DNA of 14,205 nucleotides, from assembly GCA_964617695.1 (NCBI GenBank), contig CAZTYW010000052.1:1-14205 (forward strand). The letters are read 5' to 3'. Shown here in pieces: positions 13,643 to 14,205 of the stretch. Under the pieces are notes generated by a model. The model saw only the letters and a program-made list of their open reading frames with translations, was not told the DNA's origin and made no database searches. The translations under genes and the position numbers were made by a program. The stretch is from CAZTYW01 sp964617695 (lineage in GTDB: Bacteria > Chloroflexota > Dehalococcoidia > UBA2247 > RBG-13-53-26). Every line of letters begins with the position of its first letter. Positions within the stretch are counted from its first letter, which is position 1.

Positions 13643-13999
13643 GTGTCCGGGGCAGTTGCCGGACTCCTCAAGGTGGGAAAGACAATCTACAGCATGCTTC
13701 GAGTCCGAGCGCACAAGATAAAGCAGTTCGGTCGTGAGAAGGGATGGAAGGGCTTCAACAAGGAGAAGACCCTGGCCGCCAAGAACGAGAAACGAAAGCG
13801 GGACACCATCGCAATCGTGCAGATGGTAGCGGGACTGAAGGGCTACAATCCCCCAGACGAGGAGTCGAATGGGGTATATGAGCGGGTGAAGCTCCGCCTT
13901 GAAGCCACCGGAGTGGACCTGCAAGAGCTTTTCGGGAAGAACGGAGACCCCGTCGAACAAGCCAAGATGCTGATGAAAGCAATGGCGAAGCGGGAGTAG
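13643..13999 (+). CDS. Charged hypothetical protein
   Basis: The product is 118 residues from GTG 13643; neither this start nor the ATG at 13694 has a clear ribosome binding site, so the N-terminus is uncertain. A short Gly/Ala-rich stretch (SGAVAGLLKVG) is followed by a very basic, probably helical region (HKIKQFGREKGWKGFNKEK, then AAKNEKRKRDT) and a C-terminal helical part (GVYERVKLRLEATGVDLQELFG, EQAKMLMKAMAKRE). The basic helix suggests binding to RNA, DNA or membrane lipid. It lies in the same frame as the membrane-protein gene before it, separated by one TAG and 16 open codons, so the two could once have been one gene. No family is recognised. Confidence 0.5.
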   Translation: MSGAVAGLLKVGKTIYSMLRVRAHKIKQFGREKGWKGFNKEKTLAAKNEKRKRDTIAIVQMVAGLKGYNPPDEESNGVYERVKLRLEATGVDLQELFGKNGDPVEQAKMLMKAMAKRE

Positions 14000-14169
14000 C
14001 CGCGCGGCCGCCCCAGGACAATCGATCCTTGGGTCTCCGATACTGGCTTGAGCACCTCTGTCAGCGTGTATCCCAGCCAAAGCAACCGGTCAATGGCCCA
14101 AAGCACGTGGTTTCGCATGACAAACGTGCCAATGGAGCAGTAAGATGGCTATTCTGGAGCGGAGGCCAG

Positions 14170-14205
14170 TGGGGTCGGCAGGATTCGAACCTGCGACCAA
14201 CCGGT
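14170..14205 (-). tRNA. tRNA, 3' part only, anticodon outside window
   Basis: Read leftward, the sequence gives the end of the anticodon stem (ACCGG, 14204-14200), a five-base variable loop (TGGTC), the T stem and loop GCAGG-TTCGAAT-CCTGC (14194-14178), the 3' acceptor strand CGACCCC (14177-14171) and discriminator A (14170). CCA is not encoded; CTGG follows. The 5' half and anticodon lie past the window end, so the amino acid cannot be read; the visible stem would suit elongator Met or Thr, among others. Confidence 0.85.

Noticed and set aside
13442..14118. Leftward frames opposite the two hypothetical genes, including a protein-like start at 14118 (RNHVLWAIDRLLWLGYTL)
   Set aside because: The opening is plausible but the rest is antisense of the basic helix gene, and no ribosome binding site is seen. 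Coding sense is better on the plus strand.
1..14205. CRISPR array or insertion sequence ends
   Set aside because: No regularly spaced repeats with unique spacers and no transposase with terminal inverted repeats were seen; the spaced heptamers before hflX are too short and close.

Overview
This window reads as a bacterial metagenome-derived scaffold of moderately high GC content. It holds mostly ordinary housekeeping genes with short hypothetical genes between them, one 100-base assembly gap (6033-6132) and a partial tRNA at the right edge. The gene content points to a Chloroflexota, Dehalococcoidia-like bacterium: a LL-diaminopimelate aminotransferase (dapL) coupled to dapF and next to hflX, a frameshift-regulated prfB, endonuclease V, an rsmH outside any visible division cluster, and a small Cys/His zinc-ribbon protein. 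That assignment is inferred from gene content and style; no marker search was possible. TAG, TAA and TGA all end recognisable genes, so the code looks standard.

Left block (1-1773, minus strand): an intact Xer-like tyrosine recombinase overlaps a PD-(D/E)XK-nuclease-like gene that carries an in-frame TAG at codon 22. That gene in turn overlaps the start of a second tyrosine recombinase, which is frameshifted and runs off the window. The three genes form one stop/start-overlapping cassette that looks like a partly decayed mobile or DNA-processing unit. It is the most unusual gene arrangement in the window.

Housekeeping block (1826-5090, minus strand): dapF and dapL share an ATGA overlap and make and use LL-/meso-diaminopimelate for lysine and peptidoglycan. 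hflX, a ribosome-associated GTPase, follows after a 155-base spacer carrying five spaced copies of a TTATGT(C) motif. A good sigma-70 type promoter lies just before dapF. Behind it is a strong leftward intrinsic terminator that belongs to no visible gene, so a small leftward RNA may lie in 5240-5470.

Middle (5430-9842): a promoter and a rightward DUF6125/ATC-hydrolase-like gene, then an assembly gap flanked by an exact 55-base duplication that is probably an unmerged overlap. A rightward regulator with a MerR-type and a second excisionase-like helix-turn-helix follows. Leftward genes are prfB (with the classic CTT TGA C +1 frameshift), nfi (apparently leaderless, from a near-consensus promoter) and a DUF5343-type gene.

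Right block (9843-14205): a 326-base spacer with repeated TATGCC motifs, then three small rightward genes (winged helix, unknown, SH3-like), a structured 385-base leader and rsmH. Beyond that are a convergent zinc-ribbon gene, a small membrane protein, a charged hypothetical protein and the 3' end of a leftward tRNA.
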